A stretch of 64,000 nt of DNA from assembly GCF_013282215.1 (NCBI RefSeq), contig NZ_CP048103.1:744001-808000 (forward strand). The letters are read 5' to 3'. Within the stretch, counting starts at the first letter, position 1. Each line of letters opens with the position of its first letter. Both the position numbers and the translations under genes were made by a program. Source of the stretch: Kroppenstedtia eburnea (GTDB lineage Bacteria > Bacillota > Bacilli > Thermoactinomycetales > DSM-45169). The notes below the pieces were generated by a model. That model did no database searches. It saw only the letters and a list, made by a program, of their open reading frames with translations, and had not been told where the DNA came from. Of the stretch, positions 26,407 through 35,218 are shown piece after piece.

Positions 26407-26898
26407 ATGGAAATATTTCATTGGATCATGGCAATTGTAATCTTGATTATTATCAGTTTAATAATTGGGCTTTTCTTGATTGTAAAAATGGGGAAGAGGA
26501 TGTTGAGTGAATCAAACCCTATTGATTTGTACTCAGAGGATGAAATAGAACGTCTTCTAAGTAATGTTATGGATGAATACAGAGTTACTAATTTAAATCC
26601 GGAACTTGAGTCGGGTGAATTTATCAATGTTCATGTTGAGGTTCATAATACGGATCCGATGGTACTTAAGAAGGTATTTGCGGATGTTGCGCAAAAACAT
26701 AGCGAAAAATTTAAGGGTATTAACGTTTGTATCTCTAACAATGGTCAGTCTTTGTGCAGAGGTGTATACATTGGAGAAAAAGATGTGGTTTACAACATAC
26801 CCGATCTTGATGAAGAGAATAAGGAGTTACTCCTTGATCTATTGAATCGGGAAGGGATACCACAGTATCTGTTTCAATTGCTTAATCCAAATAAGTAG
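26407..26898 (+). CDS. membrane-anchored protein of unknown function
   Basis: A 163-residue protein: an N-terminal membrane anchor (HWIMAIVILIIISLIIGLFLIV) and an acidic cytosolic-type domain (SEDEIERLLSNVMDEYRV..DLDEENKELLLDLLN). ATG 26407 follows GGAGGG, 16 bases after the previous gene. Part of the CT2 module by position. Confidence 0.5.
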   Translation: MEIFHWIMAIVILIIISLIIGLFLIVKMGKRMLSESNPIDLYSEDEIERLLSNVMDEYRVTNLNPELESGEFINVHVEVHNTDPMVLKKVFADVAQKHSEKFKGINVCISNNGQSLCRGVYIGEKDVVYNIPDLDEENKELLLDLLNREGIPQYLFQLLNPNK

Positions 26899-26928
26899 AT
26901 ACTGATATCGAAAAATATGACTCGGAGG

Positions 26929-26950
26929 GCGTGTTGATTTAGCCATATTT
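26929..26950. repeat. dispersed repeat, short copy C
   Basis: GCGTGTTGATTTAGCCATATTT matches the first block of the repeats at 4153 and 42731. The later blocks are absent. The next 130 bases hold no gene. Confidence 0.45.
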
Positions 26951-27078
26951 CAGATGCACTCAGGGGAGCACAAGTCTCACAAAGGTCACCCCAGAAGGGG
27001 AGTTCTTTAGATTTGAAATACACTATTGAATTCAAATTAAAGTAAAAAAAGTAAATAAATTGAAATGAATGGGTTGTC

Positions 27079-27201
27079 ATGGATTGGTATCTTGTGGTGA
27101 TAATAGGTTTCAGTTCAATAACAGTGATTTTTATACTATTATTGGGGTTGCAATATTATTATCGAATGAAAGAAATGGAGAAAGAACTAGAGGAAAAATG
27201 A
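27079..27201 (+). CDS. very small single-pass membrane peptide (40 aa)
   Basis: Reads MDWYLVVIIGFSSITVIFIL then LLGLQYYYRMKEMEKELEEK: one membrane span and a charged tail. Its stop codon coincides with the first base of the scrambled RHS fragment at 27201. The RBS is weak. It could be an immunity peptide or a chance frame. Confidence 0.35.
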   Translation: MDWYLVVIIGFSSITVIFILLLGLQYYYRMKEMEKELEEK

Positions 27202-27771
27202 AGTGGATCAGCTTACCAAAGTGACCGAAAACGGCAAAAACCGCGCGATCTACATACGATGAGAATGATCGCGTCGCCAGCCGCAAAAATGAAGACGGCA
27301 CCGTCACGGAATACACCTACGATGCCGTGGGGAACCGGCTGACGAAGAAAGTGACCCCCAATACTGTATGTTGACCCAAATGGAAATCATCCTGTTATTG
27401 CTGTAGCCTTGATGATTATCCGCTTCTCGGCACCTCTGCTAAGAAAATACGGGATGAAAGCCGCCCGAAAGGTTATCAACTATTCCGCTCGTTTGCTAAA
27501 ACATTATAAGAAAAACTACACTATCCGCTACGGGTATGGAAATTCATTGGTTCAAATAATAAAGAAGAAACCTAAAAAGGGAGAGGATGCACGTATTTTC
27601 TCATTGGATTATCATAACCTCCCCTTAGTAACGAAAAAGGGGAAGAAGCTAAATAAAGGAAGAAAAGTATTTCACTATCACCTTAAAAATCCCGCAGTAC
27701 ACTATGTGTTCAGATGGTCAATTCCCAAGGGATATTATTTGCCTAAAAATAGGAATTACCGATTTGCGTAG
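27201..27771 (+). pseudogene. rearranged RHS fragment joined to toxin tail CT3
   Basis: 27201-27300 matches the main rhs gene at about 20876-20980, then jumps to sequence matching 21183-21240; a missing base breaks the frame (CTACATACGAT for CTACACATACGAT). After a second junction near 27360 a new frame reads YVDPNGNHPVIAVAL and continues to 27771. This tail of about 135 residues is basic and hydrophilic (KKNYTIRYGYGNSL, KVFHYHLKNPAVHYVFRWSIPKGYY) with several His and Tyr that could be catalytic, as in RNase-type CT toxins. No start or RBS is seen, so it is a silent cassette. Confidence 0.7.
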
Positions 27772-27852
27772 GGTTATTAAATCTATTGCCATGGGTATTC
27801 CCATGGCAATAGAAATTCATTATATGATAGATATTTGAATGGAGGTAATTAA

Positions 27853-28560
27853 ATGGATTCAATTGAAATTAGGCATTCCATTTGTAAGAGTCATTTATCT
27901 AAGGGGAAGTCTTTAAAGGAAATAATTGAATCAAATGCTATTCCTGCCTGTTCTATGCAAAGTGATGATCGATATATTATTGAATGTGGAGTGACTCAAT
28001 CCCTACATCTACGTAGTACAAGTCCAACTCAGCCCATTCGCTTTTTTCCCAAGTTTTTAACAGATTGGAACTTATTTCCGATATATTGCTTGCTTCGTTG
28101 GCCTTCGGGGTTGTTTTCTACATTGGATTTTATAAATGAATTGAAACAAAAGGGGATAAAATTTGAAATTTTGGATATAAATCATCAATTTATTGCCCGT
28201 ACAGATAAATTGAAAGGGGATTTAAACTTTTTGTTGAGAGTAGAGAACGGAAAAAGTTTGGATTCCATTTTCCAAGATTATTTTTTCACGATTGCATCAA
28301 TCAATGATTTTATTGGATTTTGGCTAGGGGAAATTCCTTGCTTTTCATGGTATAAGGGAAATCAATATGATTCATACAATCGAGATCCTAGAATTTTGGT
28401 CGATTTTCGGCATTTTTTTGCTACAATTGAGTTTGATGCAGATGGTATTGCACTTTTCCACAAAAGTGAGTTATTAACGTTTGATAAGATAAAAAGTCGA
28501 TTGAAGAGTTTTACTATCGAAGAGTTCATTGAAGAAGGTTATTCATGTTGTTACAAATGA
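27853..28560 (+). CDS. putative soluble immunity protein for CT3
   Basis: A 235-residue protein without membrane segments or signal peptide, AT-rich, preceded by TGGAGGT. No family recognised. It follows the hydrophilic toxin tail CT3 directly, where Rhs immunity genes sit; its size is typical of SMI1/SUKU-like immunity proteins, but I cannot show membership. Confidence 0.6.
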   Translation: MDSIEIRHSICKSHLSKGKSLKEIIESNAIPACSMQSDDRYIIECGVTQSLHLRSTSPTQPIRFFPKFLTDWNLFPIYCLLRWPSGLFSTLDFINELKQKGIKFEILDINHQFIARTDKLKGDLNFLLRVENGKSLDSIFQDYFFTIASINDFIGFWLGEIPCFSWYKGNQYDSYNRDPRILVDFRHFFATIEFDADGIALFHKSELLTFDKIKSRLKSFTIEEFIEEGYSCCYK

Positions 28561-28999
28561 CAGCTATACCTACGGGGCCAACAACGATCCGGTCAGCATG
28601 ACCCGAGGCGGGAAGACGTACTATTACCAGACCAACTACCGGGGGGGATGTAACCGCCCTCACCGACTCCACTGGAGCGGTTGTGGCATCGTATGAGTAC
28701 GATGCCTTTGGGAATCTTCTGAAAGAAACAGGGACGGTGGAGAATCCGTATCGATATGCGGGGTACCGGTATGATGAGGGAACCGGCTGACGAAGAAAGT
28801 GACCCAAAACCGGCATCGCGACCACCACGAACTACAGCTACGACGATGCCGACCAACTGACCCAGGTGGACGGTCATCTACGTAACCAGAAATGCAAGAG
28901 TACAATGGGTACCATTTTGGGTTAGAGGGAGAAGGATTTTTAATCCAAGTGCTACGGGTAGTTTTTTTTCACAAACTATCCGTAGCACTTGGATTAAAT
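28561..28999 (+). pseudogene. scrambled RHS core pieces and end of a lost toxin tail (CT4)
   Basis: 28567-28778 matches the RHS core (YTYGANNDPVSMTRGGKTYYYQTNY to YAGYRYDE) with an extra G at 28645-28651 that shifts frame. 28779-28875 then matches an earlier part of the core (NRLTKKVTQ.. to QLTQVDG), so the order is reversed relative to the gene. From 28876 a frame reads VIYVTRNARVQWVPFWVRGR, continues and stops at 28999, presumably the end of a fourth toxin tail. An inverted repeat ATCCAAGTGCTACGG/CCGTAGCACTTGGAT lies inside at 28941-28996. Confidence 0.65.
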
Positions 29000-29030
29000 A
29001 GGTAAAAAAATTAAGCAAGAAGGTGGGAAA

Positions 29031-29173
29031 ATGAAAACGGTACATAAATTCTCCAATGTTAATATAAATGGAAATGTGATTGATATTGAGATTAGATATA
29101 TATACGTTATATATGCACTTTATATTAATAATCGGATTAAAAAGGTGTATTTGTGCGAAAAATGTTATGAACC
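29031..29173 (+). pseudogene. 5' part of a small gene cut by IS256
   Basis: Starts ATG 29031 after AAGAAGGTGGG and reads MKTVHKFSNVNINGNVIDIE and on for about 48 codons until the IS256 end at 29174. It lies after the CT4 remnant, so probably an immunity gene truncated by the insertion. The remainder is not adjacent to the other side of this IS copy. Confidence 0.5.
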
Positions 29174-30585
29174 GGCTATGTCCCAAAAATCGTGGAAATT
29201 GAAAGTGGCGGTCTCCTAAACCGTTTGGTATAACGGTGGTGGACAAACCAAGAAGGAGAAACCGCCACTATGAAAAGCTTACACGAAAGAGAAGGAAAGT
29301 TCCAGAACGATACGATTCAGCTTTCGCTGACGCAGATCATGGAATCGGCGAAAGAGGGATTGCTGGCATTGGCTGTACAAACTGGGCTCCAGGTGTTCCA
29401 AGCCATGATGCAAGAGGAGGTCACCCAGCTGGCGGGGCCCAAGGGAAAACACAACCCGAATCGAAAAGCGGTTCGGCACGGGGTGGAACAAGGGTCTGTT
29501 GTTTTGGGAGGACGAAAAGTTCGGGTGGAAAAGCCCCGGGTTCGTTCTGTGGAGGGAGAGGAACTTCACTTGGAAGTGTATCAAGTGTTTCAAGATCCTT
29601 CTCTGCTGACCGATGCTGCGCTGGAACGTATGATCCACGGATTGTCCACACGAAACTATGAACAGGGCCTGGAGCCGACAGGTGTGGATGGGAAAGCAAG
29701 TTCCACCAGCAAAAGTACGATCAGCCGTCGCTTTGTGGAAGGAACCGGGAAAAAGCTGGCCGAGCTCCTGGGACGTCGTCTGGATGACCGACGGTATCCC
29801 GCTTTGATGATCGATGGCGTTGTCATGGCGGATCACACCGTGGTCGTGGCTCTGGGGGTCGATGAGGAAGGAAAGAAGCACATCCACGGGCCTTTGGGAA
29901 GGAGCGACCGAGAACGCCCCAGTTTGCAAGTCTCTTCTTATGGATTTGGTGGATCGCGGACTTTCAACAGACCGTGGGATCCTGGTCATCATTGACGGGA
30001 GCAAGGCTCTCCGTTCCGCCATCCGTGATGTACTCGGAAAGCAGGCGGTCGTTCAACGATGTCAAGTCCATAAGCTACGAAACGTTCTGGATCACCTTCC
30101 AGAGCGGGAACGGGGCTGGGTGGAACGAAAGATCAAGGAAGCGTGGAGACAGCCGGATGCAGACAAAGCCCATCGCGCTTTAAAGCGGCTGGCCAACCAG
30201 TTGGATGAGGTGCATCCGGGGGCCGCGGCCAGCCTTCGGGAAGGCATGGAAGAGACGTTGACTGTCATCCGTCTGGGTTTGTCCGAGCTTCTGCAAACAA
30301 CCCTGAGATCAACCAACGCGATTGAATCCGCTTTTAAGACCGTGCGGGACGTATCCCGGAATGTGAAGCGCTGGCGTAACGGTCAACAGGTGCTACGCTG
30401 GTCTGCCGCCGGTTTATTGGAAGCGGAGACCCGTTTTCGGAGGATCAAGGGGTACCGTCAACTTCCTCTGTTAAAACAGGCACTGGAACAACACATCGAC
30501 AGCGAACCAAAGGAAAATAAGCCCATCACCGCGTAAAACAGCGAAAAAGGCCGTCACGAAAATCTACGACGAGTGGGACAATCCC
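29174..30585 (+). mobile_element. IS256-family element, copy A
   Basis: Left end GGCTATGTCCCA and right end (reverse complement) GGGATTGTCCCA agree at 9 of 12 positions, imperfect inverted repeats typical of IS256. It appears identical to copy B (38964-40374) except for one altered site at about 29885 that adds a base. The right end abuts IS630 sequence. Confidence 0.85.
29270..30536 (+). pseudogene. IS256-family transposase, frameshifted
   Basis: Same MULE-type transposase as the intact one at 39013-40278. At 29881-29890 the sequence reads CATCCACGGG where copy B has CATCCTGGG, a net gain of one base that breaks the frame after about 205 codons. The N-terminal part could still be made. Copy B could supply transposase in trans. 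Confidence 0.85.
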
Positions 30586-31047
30586 TCTCCGCCGCTTCTT
30601 TTAGCTTAGTCAAGGACCAATGGGTGAAAGGCATTCCTAAAACTTTGGGAGGAATCTGTGCCAACTCGATGATGTCTGCCCGCTGTTCAGGGGTAAACGT
30701 ACGTGGACGACCGCCGTTGTACCGAGGCTGAATCGCGTCCATTCCTTCTTTGTTGAAACGGTGGATGAATTTTCGAATATGCTCTCGGGATAGTTGGTAA
30801 AGTTCGGCGATCTCCGGTACTTTCATTTTTTGAGCAGATGCCAAAATAACCAATGCACGCCGTACTTTGACCCCATCCGTGTTTTTTCGCGCGATTTTTT
30901 TGAGGCGGTTGCCTTCTTCATTGGTTAATTCCCGTACATAAAGGGTCATTTCTTTCACCTGCTGTTTCCGTGGTAGATTCTCTACCTTCCAGAAAACCAA
31001 GTGTAAATCCTTCCTCCATTACCAAACTAAATTTCCGGATGGGGCAC
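30586..31047 (-). mobile_element. truncated IS630-family element, copy A
   Basis: Carries the outer end (GGGGCAC at 31041-31047, next to a TA) and the first about 120 codons of orfA (start at 30949 on the minus strand). Internally it is cut at 30586 by the right end of IS256 copy A. Almost identical to 41003-41465. The TA next to its end lies within the spoVAE gene, matching the known TA target preference of IS630/Tc1 elements. Confidence 0.8.
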
Positions 31048-31330
31048 TAGTTACTTCAAACATTCCTGTCAGTACACCAACTAACCCATGTTTTTCAGCT
31101 TCCTGCATCGCACCATGAACAAGCGAATTCCCAAAACTTGTAATCGGAACGGTAGCCCCTGCCCCAGCAAAATCAATCAAAGGCTCGTATAGTCCAAATC
31201 CATCTAAAAGCACCCCAATCACTACAAGAGCACTTAAGGTATGACCTGGTGTCAATTTAAATACATCAAACATAATTTTCCCAATGATACAAATTAAACC
31301 GCCTACGACAAAAGCCCAAAAATAGATCAT
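31019..31330 (-). pseudogene. spoVAE: SpoVAE (SpoVAEb type), 3' end replaced by IS630
   Basis: A membrane protein of the SpoVA dipicolinate channel: FWAFVVGGLICIIGKIMFD, GHTLSALVVIGVLLDGFGLY, FAGAGATVPITSFGNSLVHGA. Native sequence ends at about residue 94 (MFEVTSA); the frame then runs into the IS630 end (PSGNLVW) and stops at 103 residues, against about 116 in the family, so the last hydrophobic helix is missing. The start overlaps the SpoVAD stop (ATGA). Function is probably reduced or lost. Confidence 0.85.
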
Positions 31331-32346
31331 GTTAATTGTTCACCTCCGTATTCAATTGACACTGCATGGGCGATACAAGGAATTGTTTCATTTTGCTGAA
31401 AGGACAACGGTGAAAGCAAAGCACCTGTAGCCACAACTAACATGCGTTTAAATTCACCATTTTTCATGCGGTTTAATAAATGCCCATAAACTACCGTTGC
31501 TGAACAGCCTGCACCGCTTGCCCCTGCAAGAACGGGTTGTCCTTCCCGATAAATCATAAGGCCACAATCTTGGTATTGTTCTTCACTAATAGGAGTTCCA
31601 TGCTTTTTAAATAGATCCATGGACACTTCCTGTCCGATTTGGCCAAGGTCACCGGTTACAATTAAATCGTAATAAGATGGCTCAACATTTCGTTCCTTTA
31701 AATGGGCTTCAATGGTATCAACCGCAGCTGGCGCCATAGCTCCTCCCATGTTAAATGGATCTGTCAATCCCATATCGATTACACGACCAATTGTGGCAGA
31801 TGTGACATGAGGTCCTTCCCCAGAATCACTTAATAGGGCTGCACCTGCACCAGTAACCGTCCATTGTGCCGTAGGTGGCTTTTGTCCACCATACTCAGTT
31901 GGATACCGAAATTGTTTTTCAACAGCTGTATCATGACTGGAAGCTCCTGTTAACAAATATTTCGCTCCTTTTGTATTTACAATATAAGCACCTAGAGCCA
32001 GTCCTTCCATCGAGGTAGAGCAAGCACCGAATAAGCCAAAATAAGGCGCTCCAATCGTTCTGCTAGCGAAACTTGTTGGGGTGATTTGATTGATTAAGTC
32101 CCCAGCTAGGATAAATTGAACTTGATCCTTTTGTATGCCCCCTTTTTCCATGGCTTTTTGGCAAGCCTCTTCAAAAAGGATTTTATGTGCTTTCTCATAG
32201 GAATCCTGCCCAAGCCATAAATCAGCATGAAGAGTATCGAAATCATCTGGGATAGCACCATTGGCTTCAAATGGTCCACCAACGGTTCCAGTGGAGATAA
32301 TGACAGGCTTTTGTTCGAAGATCCATGTACGATGACCTGCTAGCAT
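31327..32346 (-). CDS. spoVAD: stage V sporulation protein AD
   Basis: A 339-residue thiolase-fold protein, full length for the family. SpoVAD binds dipicolinic acid and is needed for its uptake into the forespore. Characteristic parts: GHRTWIFEQKPVIISTGTVGGPFEANG, FGLFGACSTSMEGLALGAYIVN, GDLGQIGQEV. The ATG at 32346 overlaps the SpoVAC stop by one base (TAATG) and has GGGGTGG upstream; the longer reading from 32361 is less likely. Middle gene of a spoVAC-D-E operon. Confidence 0.94.
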   Translation of the reverse strand: MLAGHRTWIFEQKPVIISTGTVGGPFEANGAIPDDFDTLHADLWLGQDSYEKAHKILFEEACQKAMEKGGIQKDQVQFILAGDLINQITPTSFASRTIGAPYFGLFGACSTSMEGLALGAYIVNTKGAKYLLTGASSHDTAVEKQFRYPTEYGGQKPPTAQWTVTGAGAALLSDSGEGPHVTSATIGRVIDMGLTDPFNMGGAMAPAAVDTIEAHLKERNVEPSYYDLIVTGDLGQIGQEVSMDLFKKHGTPISEEQYQDCGLMIYREGQPVLAGASGAGCSATVVYGHLLNRMKNGEFKRMLVVATGALLSPLSFQQNETIPCIAHAVSIEYGGEQLT

Positions 32347-32825
32347 TATAAACCACCCCACTGGATTAAAGTGGTTTTAATTAAGGCAATGACAAAAGCA
32401 GAAAAAACACCAAATAAAATAACCGCCCCCGCTAATTTAAACATGTTGCCACCTACGCCCAGTACAAATCCTTCGGTTCGATGCTCAATGGCAGGCGATA
32501 TAACCGCATTGCCAAAACCTGTTACAGGTACAGCTGTTCCAGCCCCACCAAATTGGGCCATTCGATCATATACGCCAAAACCAGTAAGAAGCATTGTAAT
32601 AAAAATTAACGTACCCACCGTCGGATTTCCGGCCGTTTGCTCAGTAAAATCGAAATAATAAATGTAAAAGTCTGAAATAAGCTGACCAATCAAACAAATA
32701 AGTCCACCGGTTAAAAAGGCCTTAATACAATTTTTAACAACCGGTCTTTTGATCTCTCGTTGTTTTTGCAATTTTTGATATTCCTGTTGCACAGGAGTAA
32801 GTTGTTTCTTTTGATTGTTAGACAT
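32346..32825 (-). CDS. spoVAC: stage V sporulation protein AC
   Basis: A 159-residue membrane protein of the SpoVAC/SpoVAEB family with four to five hydrophobic segments and the signature GGAGTAVPVTGFGNAVISPAIEHRTEG. SpoVAC is a mechanosensitive channel component of the forespore inner membrane involved in dipicolinate movement. GAGGAAGGA precedes the ATG. It is followed without gap by spoVAD. Confidence 0.93.
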   Translation of the reverse strand: MSNNQKKQLTPVQQEYQKLQKQREIKRPVVKNCIKAFLTGGLICLIGQLISDFYIYYFDFTEQTAGNPTVGTLIFITMLLTGFGVYDRMAQFGGAGTAVPVTGFGNAVISPAIEHRTEGFVLGVGGNMFKLAGAVILFGVFSAFVIALIKTTLIQWGGL

Positions 32826-32877
32826 AACTCGATCCTTCCTCTTTAGGTTTGTTCCTTCATAAGACTTTTCAGTTTGT

Positions 32878-33288
32878 TCAAATCATTTTTTTCAGTCTTT
32901 GCTCGACCTTTTCAAGTTCCCAGAATATTTTTTTATCAGTCGAAACAAAAACTTTATAGTCGGGATATTTTTTTTCTAAGTCGGATTTTACTGACTTCTC
33001 GATACTCTTTAATCGAAATCGATCAAAATTCTCAACTTTAATCGCTGCCATAAGCTCTTTATCAGTATTCACAGCTTTTACGTCTGTAATATCTTCCTTG
33101 GCAATTATCTTTTCTTTCGCATGATTGGCAACGGATTGATCAATTGGCTTACTTGTATGTACTTGTGAAATACCAAAAGTACTATTACCTTGAATAAATT
33201 CATTTTGATTACCATTACATCCTGATGCGAAACCAATGACCATTATAATAAAAAGTAGGTTTTTCAATGTGGTTATTTTATCTTTCAA
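32878..33288 (-). CDS. YhcN/YlaJ family sporulation lipoprotein
   Basis: A 136-residue protein with a lipobox (VIGFASGC) after a short hydrophobic segment, then the helical YhcN/YlaJ domain (VANHAKEKIIAKEDITDVKAVNTDKELMAAIKVEN). A TTG start at 33288 is preferred because GGAGGTGA lies just before it; the ATG at 33303 would be part of that site. This gene type precedes spoVAC in mobile spoVA2 operons. Likely made in the forespore; exact role unknown. Confidence 0.85.
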   Translation of the reverse strand: MKDKITTLKNLLFIIMVIGFASGCNGNQNEFIQGNSTFGISQVHTSKPIDQSVANHAKEKIIAKEDITDVKAVNTDKELMAAIKVENFDRFRLKSIEKSVKSDLEKKYPDYKVFVSTDKKIFWELEKVEQRLKKMI

Positions 33289-33327
33289 AAAAATCACCTC
33301 CATGTTTTTCCATTATTTGAACAGCTG

Positions 33328-33359
33328 AAAAAAGGTTGGTTAAGAGGCCAACCTTTTTT
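33328..33359 (-). terminator. terminator between DUF1657 and the yhcN-spoVA genes
   Basis: AAAAAAGGTTGG and CCAACCTTTTTT form a stem with A and T tracts on both sides. It should partly uncouple the first gene from the rest of the operon. Confidence 0.75.
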
Positions 33360-33370
33360 CGCCTTACTAA

Positions 33371-33577
33371 TTACTGTTGTTTGTATTGAGGTTCTTCTTG
33401 TTCGATTTGTTGAACACGTGGTTCAATGCTGTCTACAACGGATTGGGTTTGCTTAGCTGCATCTTGGTAAAGTTGCTTAGCTTGTTGATTATCTGTACCA
33501 AGAGCAAATGTTTCAAAACTTGCTTGAGCACTTTTCAATCCTGCTAGAGCTGTTTTAACGTCATTTATTACTGTCAT
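33371..33577 (-). CDS. DUF1657 small protein
   Basis: A 68-residue, mostly helical protein: MTVINDVKTALAGLKSAQAS, ETFALGTDNQQAKQLY, TQSVVDSIEPRVQQIEQEEPQY, the DUF1657 pattern. In mobile spoVA2 operons the first gene encodes such a protein. Strong RBS AAGGAGG. Function unknown. Confidence 0.88.
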   Translation of the reverse strand: MTVINDVKTALAGLKSAQASFETFALGTDNQQAKQLYQDAAKQTQSVVDSIEPRVQQIEQEEPQYKQQ

Positions 33578-33736
33578 GATAATTTCCTCCTTGAATTTTT
33601 TTTTACTCTTTTATTTTGCTTTATGGAGAATTTTTTATTCAATGATTTTTGGGAAATTTAAATCTAAATTATTTTTGACGTATAGCTCCATTTTTTCGAT
33701 AATAACCCCTTTTCCATATCCCCATCATTTCTTCTA

Positions 33737-34072
33737 TTTCTCGTTGACAGCAATAGCTCTTATAACTTTTCATTAAAGGAGACTTTAAATAATGGTAAGC
33801 ATTTGATTAAAGGGATTCCTTGGGCAGGTAAAGGCTTTATTACAAAGTTGGAGATAAGTATCGACGGTGGGATTACTTGGCTAAATGCAATGTTAGAGTC
33901 AGCTAAAAATGCTGGTTATGGGTGGCAATCTTGGTCTTATGAGTGGACTGTACTGGACAAAGGTGAATATAAGATTATGACAAAAGCTACTGATTCTTAT
34001 GATAGAACTCAACCAACCCTACCTTTCTGGAATAGAAAAGGTTACGGTTATAATGCAATTGATGAAATTTAA
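33737..34072 (+). pseudogene. C-terminal fragment of a sulfite-oxidase-type molybdoenzyme
   Basis: The frame reads GKHLIKGIPWAGKGFITKLE, then ISIDGGITWLNAML and SWSYEWTVLDKGEYKIMTKATD, the conserved Mo-co oxidoreductase dimerisation domain (IxGxAWaG...VevStDgG.tW). The catalytic part is missing and no proper start exists. It lies beside, and opposite in direction to, the DUF1657 gene; it is debris captured with the island. Confidence 0.65.
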
Positions 34073-34216
34073 GATTGAATAGAAAGCTAAATAAAGAAGA
34101 GAATGTTGTATAGAATACCTAGTCCAGACCTAAATATCGGATAATGCGACTGTCTTAAGGTGTACAGCATGCACCCTTGATTAACTTACCTTTATTTAAG
34201 GCAGAAAGAAAAACAA

Positions 34217-34246
34217 GCCATTGTAATTATGATTAATTACAGTGGC
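34217..34246 (-). terminator. terminator of the manganese catalase gene
   Basis: GCCATTGTAATT (34217-34228) pairs with AATTACAGTGGC (34235-34246); on the minus strand a CTTGTTTTT tract follows. The 34073-34216 stretch shows nothing else. Confidence 0.75.
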
Positions 34247-34259
34247 TCTTTATTAAAGT

Positions 34260-35150
34260 TTACATATTGCTTTTTAAACGTTTTAAAATACGATAGTAAT
34301 CATCCACATCAATCCCTGGAGCGAATTGCTCTGGAAGTTCTGGAAAATCGGGTACAGGCGCACCTTCAGGCATTCCGTCAATTACATGCAGCCTTTCACC
34401 TGTTTCTGGGTTTGCACCTTTCCAAATTTGGTTGATATCACGATAATCCGCTTCTCCCCATGTATACAACACATTGTACAATCCTTGATCCATAAACTTT
34501 TTGGCATAATCAAACTTATTATTATCCAAACTTGGAACTGGAAGCATTTTACCCACATCCACACCTGTAGCTACTTCTAGTGCTTTTGCATAGGCAATAA
34601 TATGAGTCCCACCTCTGACAAGCAAGTATCCGGTCATCTCTAAGGCAGTCGGATGGGTCGTCATTTCATACACACGCATTTTGTGGTTTCTAGCACCGAT
34701 TTCCAATAAATAATTGGCGAGTAGATCTTCAACGAGCGTTCCACTGTTATTTACATACGACCCATTCCACGGTCTTCCCATCCCGTCACCTGGAAAAGCT
34801 GTTTGAGCAGTGGTTGTAAAATGTGTAGAATAACGGGCATCCTTTCCATTTTGCAGTGGGGCGGTATCAGGATTGCCAGGAATGGTATTGCCAATCGAGA
34901 GCAGATTAATTGCATTCGCTACTAATTCAACATGGCCAAATTCCTCCGCTGTAATACTTGCAATTAAATCATAAAAGGGCTTTAGCTTTTTTTTACCGCG
35001 GAAATTAAAGGATTGAAACATGTAATTGTTTAAGGTGGACATCTCACCGAATTTTCCACCCATTAATTCTTGTACAGCTGCAGCAGCATTCATATCGCCA
35101 TGTTCTGGATATGGTAACTCAATGGCAATTTTATTCACGCGTTTCATCAT
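34260..35150 (-). CDS. manganese-containing (non-haem) catalase
   Basis: A 296-residue di-manganese catalase, which splits hydrogen peroxide. Metal-site signatures are visible: VQELMGGKFGEMSTLNNYMFQSFNFRG, ITAEEFGHVELVANAINLL, and LEIGARNHKMRVYEMT. ATG 35150 has GGAGGTG upstream; the ORF is open a little further 5'. In Bacilli such catalases are spore-coat or forespore proteins (CotJC/YjqC type) and one accompanies mobile spoVA2 clusters. Single gene with its own terminator. Confidence 0.9.
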   Translation of the reverse strand: MMKRVNKIAIELPYPEHGDMNAAAAVQELMGGKFGEMSTLNNYMFQSFNFRGKKKLKPFYDLIASITAEEFGHVELVANAINLLSIGNTIPGNPDTAPLQNGKDARYSTHFTTTAQTAFPGDGMGRPWNGSYVNNSGTLVEDLLANYLLEIGARNHKMRVYEMTTHPTALEMTGYLLVRGGTHIIAYAKALEVATGVDVGKMLPVPSLDNNKFDYAKKFMDQGLYNVLYTWGEADYRDINQIWKGANPETGERLHVIDGMPEGAPVPDFPELPEQFAPGIDVDDYYRILKRLKSNM

Positions 35151-35218
35151 AAGCTTTACACCTCCATCCGTAAACAATAATCATTTTCATCATATGTTGG
35201 ATGGAGCTTGGCTTATTC

